Notes under the pieces: generated by a model
Databases searched by the model: none
Seen by the model: the letters and a program-made list of their open reading frames with translations, nothing else
What the model was told of the DNA's origin: nothing
Position numbers and translations under genes: made by a program
Part shown: positions 62,088-64,000 of the stretch, in pieces
Layout of the letters: each line of letters opens with the position of its first letter
How positions within the stretch are numbered: position 1 is the first letter of the stretch
Assembly (NCBI GenBank): GCA_025677815.1
Contig: JAIXMP010000005.1
Coordinates: 682,001 to 746,000, forward strand
From: Phascolomyces articulosus
Taxonomy: Eukaryota > Mucoromycota > Mucoromycetes > Mucorales > Lichtheimiaceae
DNA length: 64,000 nucleotides
Reading direction: 5' to 3'

Positions 62088-62540
62088 AAAAAAAGCCAGC
62101 TATCGTTTGCAGGAAATCGTACATTCTGATGTTTTTCCCTTTTATGTTCTTTGTATATTTATACCTTTGTAATAATAAAAAATAATGCTATTGTTCTGTC
62201 TCTTAATTGCGATGGTGTAAAAACTATATTTTATTTATGCGTTTCTTATTATATAATTATACATGTCGCCATGGGAATACTGTATTGTTGCTAAGAACTA
62301 CGCATATAATCACATGTCACGACTGTGCTTACTATTGGATTACATTCTTATTTTGGAATAAATAGTTATTATATGATTACGCACATTTTATTGTTATCTA
62401 TCGATATGAATTGTGTACTCAAAAAAAAAAGTAATGACTTACAGGGACTGGTAATTGTACAGTATTTTGATTCTGCAAGTGGCGATAAAATAATATTTTT
62501 CGGTAATAAAGATAGAATTTTAGCTATAAATACAGAAATT

Positions 62541-62617
62541 TTTAGTTATGAAAGGTGTTCAGTTATGAAAGGAAAAAATATTCAATTATGAAAGAAACGC
62601 ATGCTCAATCACGAAGG
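62541..62617 (+). repeat. Degenerate tandem repeat (TTATGAAAGG core)
   Basis: Copies read TTAGTTATGAAAGG, TCAGTTATGAAAGG, TCAATTATGAAAG and TCAATCACGAAGG, spaced about 17-23 bases apart. They decay from left to right. The origin and function are unknown. Confidence 0.5.
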
Positions 62618-62997
62618 GATGGGTTTTTCGTTATTGAACTCAAAAAAAATTAGTAGCATGCAATGACAATAATTCTCAGTACTGACCATTATTATTATAC
62701 AGAAATGAAAGGCAGGTTTTTCGTATTTGGACCTGTACCAAATTTCGATTATGAGTGAGCTTTATTTTTTTCGTCTCTGATCAGTCAAATATACAAACCC
62801 GAATAGCCATTTTGTTTGCGATTAAGTGAAAATATTTTTCGTCAACAAGACGATTGGTTGTTTAAACTCGAAGTATTCATATCCAATATTGAGTTATTTC
62901 ATACTTTATTTTCTATTATTATTTTTCGGTGTTATATATACGTTCCTATAATGCATTTATAGAGCAAGGAGCAATTCTTTGTTTGTTGTAACCATGC

Positions 62998-63024
62998 AAA
63001 AAAAAAAAAAAAAAAAAAAAAAAA
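62998..63024 (+). repeat. Poly(A) run of 27
   Basis: An uninterrupted A tract after AACCATGC. It may be slippage or the tail of an old retro-insertion; no upstream element body is recognisable. Confidence 0.85.
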
Positions 63025-63211
63025 CAGTGTATATAATATTAGAGCTAAAAAAGGCACAGAAGGCAGTATCGCACCATTATCTCTTTCTGGATCAAAAATT
63101 ATGACCACTAGATCGAATTTAATTACAAATTCCTGCACATATGATGATTGAATATGAACAGTATGTACAACAAAAGTAAAGTGAAAAATCCAAGAAATAT
63201 ATTATAAATAT

Positions 63212-63544
63212 TTAATTCAGACTTTTATTCATGGGCAAGTAAAGTAGCCAATAAATCTCGGCTCCTATATTATTATTTGTGTATTTTATCGTTTGGATCC
63301 AAGGAACAAACAATTTTTTCGTTTTATCCGACCCACCATTCAATGTACCCGTCGTTGCTTGAGTTTCTTGGTCAAGTCGCATCCATCTGTCTGGGTTTGT
63401 TGTCCTGGTACACCATACCATGTCCAATCCATCACTCAAGAGAGAAAGATGTCTTCGGCTTCTTTGCTTTTGTCGTCTAATTGTACCATTCGAACATTGA
63501 TTGCATCTCTTCGATGTATGTGTTCCTCGCATGATCAATAACAT
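63212..63544 (-). pseudogene. Relic ORF with one CxxC knuckle, weakly zinc-ribbon-like
   Basis: A 110-codon minus-strand frame with no credible start. Near its beginning it reads THTSKRCNQCSNGTI, a TS-x2-C-x2-C arrangement of the type seen at the start of TnpB/Fanzor-like zinc ribbons, followed by basic RRQKQRSRRH. The second CxxC knuckle and the RDxNAA motif expected in that family are not clearly present; only WCTRTTNPDRWMRLD follows. The region is GC-richer than its flanks. It is best treated as a relic of a mobile-element gene of uncertain family. Confidence 0.3.
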
Positions 63545-63732
63545 ACAATAAAAAAAACAATATTAATATTTAAGAACGACAATAACGATTCTAATGAAAA
63601 CCATATACATAACACGGCACTAAAAAGAAACACGTACCAAACACAATAAAAGTGATTTCATTCAAATGTAATGCGCCTAGCCCATGTTTAGAGTTGCATT
63701 ATTATAAAAATAATACTATAATGGTTTCCAGA

Positions 63733-63788
63733 AGCTACCACGAGGAGGTGGCATTACATCAGCTACCACGAGGAGGTGGCATTACATC
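63733..63788 (+). repeat. Two perfect 28-bp direct repeats
   Basis: The 28-bp unit beginning AGCTACCACGAGGAGGTGG and ending CATTACATC is present twice in tandem (63733-63760, 63761-63788). It is followed by AGCTTCCACCTCC, a partial inverted echo of the unit. It lies at the 3' side of the relic coding sequence at the right edge. Confidence 0.9.
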
Positions 63789-64000
63789 AGCTTCCACCTC
63801 CCTGTACTTTCAGGCGAAAGATCAGGTTCAAACGGTAGTCCAAAACAGCGAAAGAGAAAGTCGCAATGAATGGTCCACCCCCGCCGACTGTTGTAGGTTT
63901 CGGCATTGGAGATTCGCAGACATCACTCGCCTCCATGCAGCTCGACAGCTAGACTACTTACCCAGTCGCGATAGCGAAATATCTGTCCGACTTGAGGCAT
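63789..64000 (-). pseudogene. GC-richer relic coding fragment at right edge
   Basis: The minus strand reads MPQVGQIFRYRDW from position 64000, then continues VSSLAVELHGGE, an in-frame TGA, and CLRISNAETYNSRRGWTIHC followed by DFLFRCFGLPFEPDLSPES. One stop in an otherwise open, protein-like frame points to a decayed gene copy; a GTAAGT right after RDW offers an alternative splice reading. Base composition (about half G+C) differs sharply from the AT-rich surroundings, as expected for a repeat-family or mobile-element gene. It continues past the window, and I do not recognise the family. Confidence 0.5.

Larger units (their letters stand above)
62088..63211. other. Intergenic region with short degenerate repeat
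   Basis: No gene is seen. A degenerate repeat of (C/T)AGTTATGAAAGG occurs three times at 62541-62595 with a fourth weaker copy (CAATCACGAAGG) to 62617. A 27-base A run lies at 62998-63024. Confidence 0.5.

Noticed and set aside
1..64000. Bacterial-type systems (CRISPR array, operons, IS elements)
   Set aside because: Spliced genes and fungal families throughout; no regularly spaced repeats with unique spacers were seen.

Overview
The window is nuclear DNA from a fungus, most likely an early-diverging, AT-rich Mucoromycota (Mucorales-type) genome. I base this on short GT...AG introns, many ending in TATATAG, A/T-rich intergenic DNA, CAA/ACA-rich low-complexity proteins, and the gene set (canonical Argonaute, TOR, IML1, PMC1-type Ca2+ pump). 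No replicon or viral sequence is evident. I rebuilt exon structures by eye from splice signals and reading-frame continuity, so exact ends are predictions.

Layout. 1-320 (-): 5' end of a small zinc-ribbon protein that runs off the window. 3.3-4.55 kb (-): an eroded intron-containing gene. 6.3-8.0 kb: a Ser/Thr/Asn-rich protein of unknown function. 9.0-13.0 kb: P2B Ca2+-ATPase, PMC1-like, 5 exons. 13.9-17.3 kb: Argonaute, 6 exons, with the complete DEDH slicer tetrad. 17.8-18.1 kb (-): small basic protein, divergent from translation elongation factor 1-beta (18.6-19.7 kb). 20.0-21.4 kb: J-domain protein. 21.6-28.0 kb: IML1/DEPDC5. 28.2-29.5 kb (-): bHLH-zipper factor of MLX/Mondo type. 31.2-31.6 kb: small Q-rich protein. 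32.4-34.3 kb (-): mitochondrial-type pentatricopeptide protein. 35.6-37.06 kb (-): a frameshifted relic ORF inside a gene desert (34.3-43.1 kb). 43.1-44.9 kb: unknown coiled-coil protein. 46.5-47.9 kb (-): Crz1-like C2H2 factor. 50.2-58.5 kb: TOR kinase, 13 exons. 60.7-62.1 kb: HSL-type alpha/beta hydrolase. The right edge holds GC-richer relic coding DNA that resembles the end of a repeat family.

Two functional pairings stand out. IML1 (the GATOR1/SEACIT GAP subunit that restrains TORC1) and TOR itself lie about 22 kb apart. A PMC1-type Ca2+ pump and a Crz1-like factor with a PxIxIT-type calcineurin docking motif also share the window. In yeast PMC1 is a calcineurin/Crz1 output, so both ends of that circuit may be here. 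I found no clear undescribed system. The best open leads are the relic genes, the unknown conserved ORFs and an 18S-rRNA-3'-end-like 16-mer at 34.5 kb.
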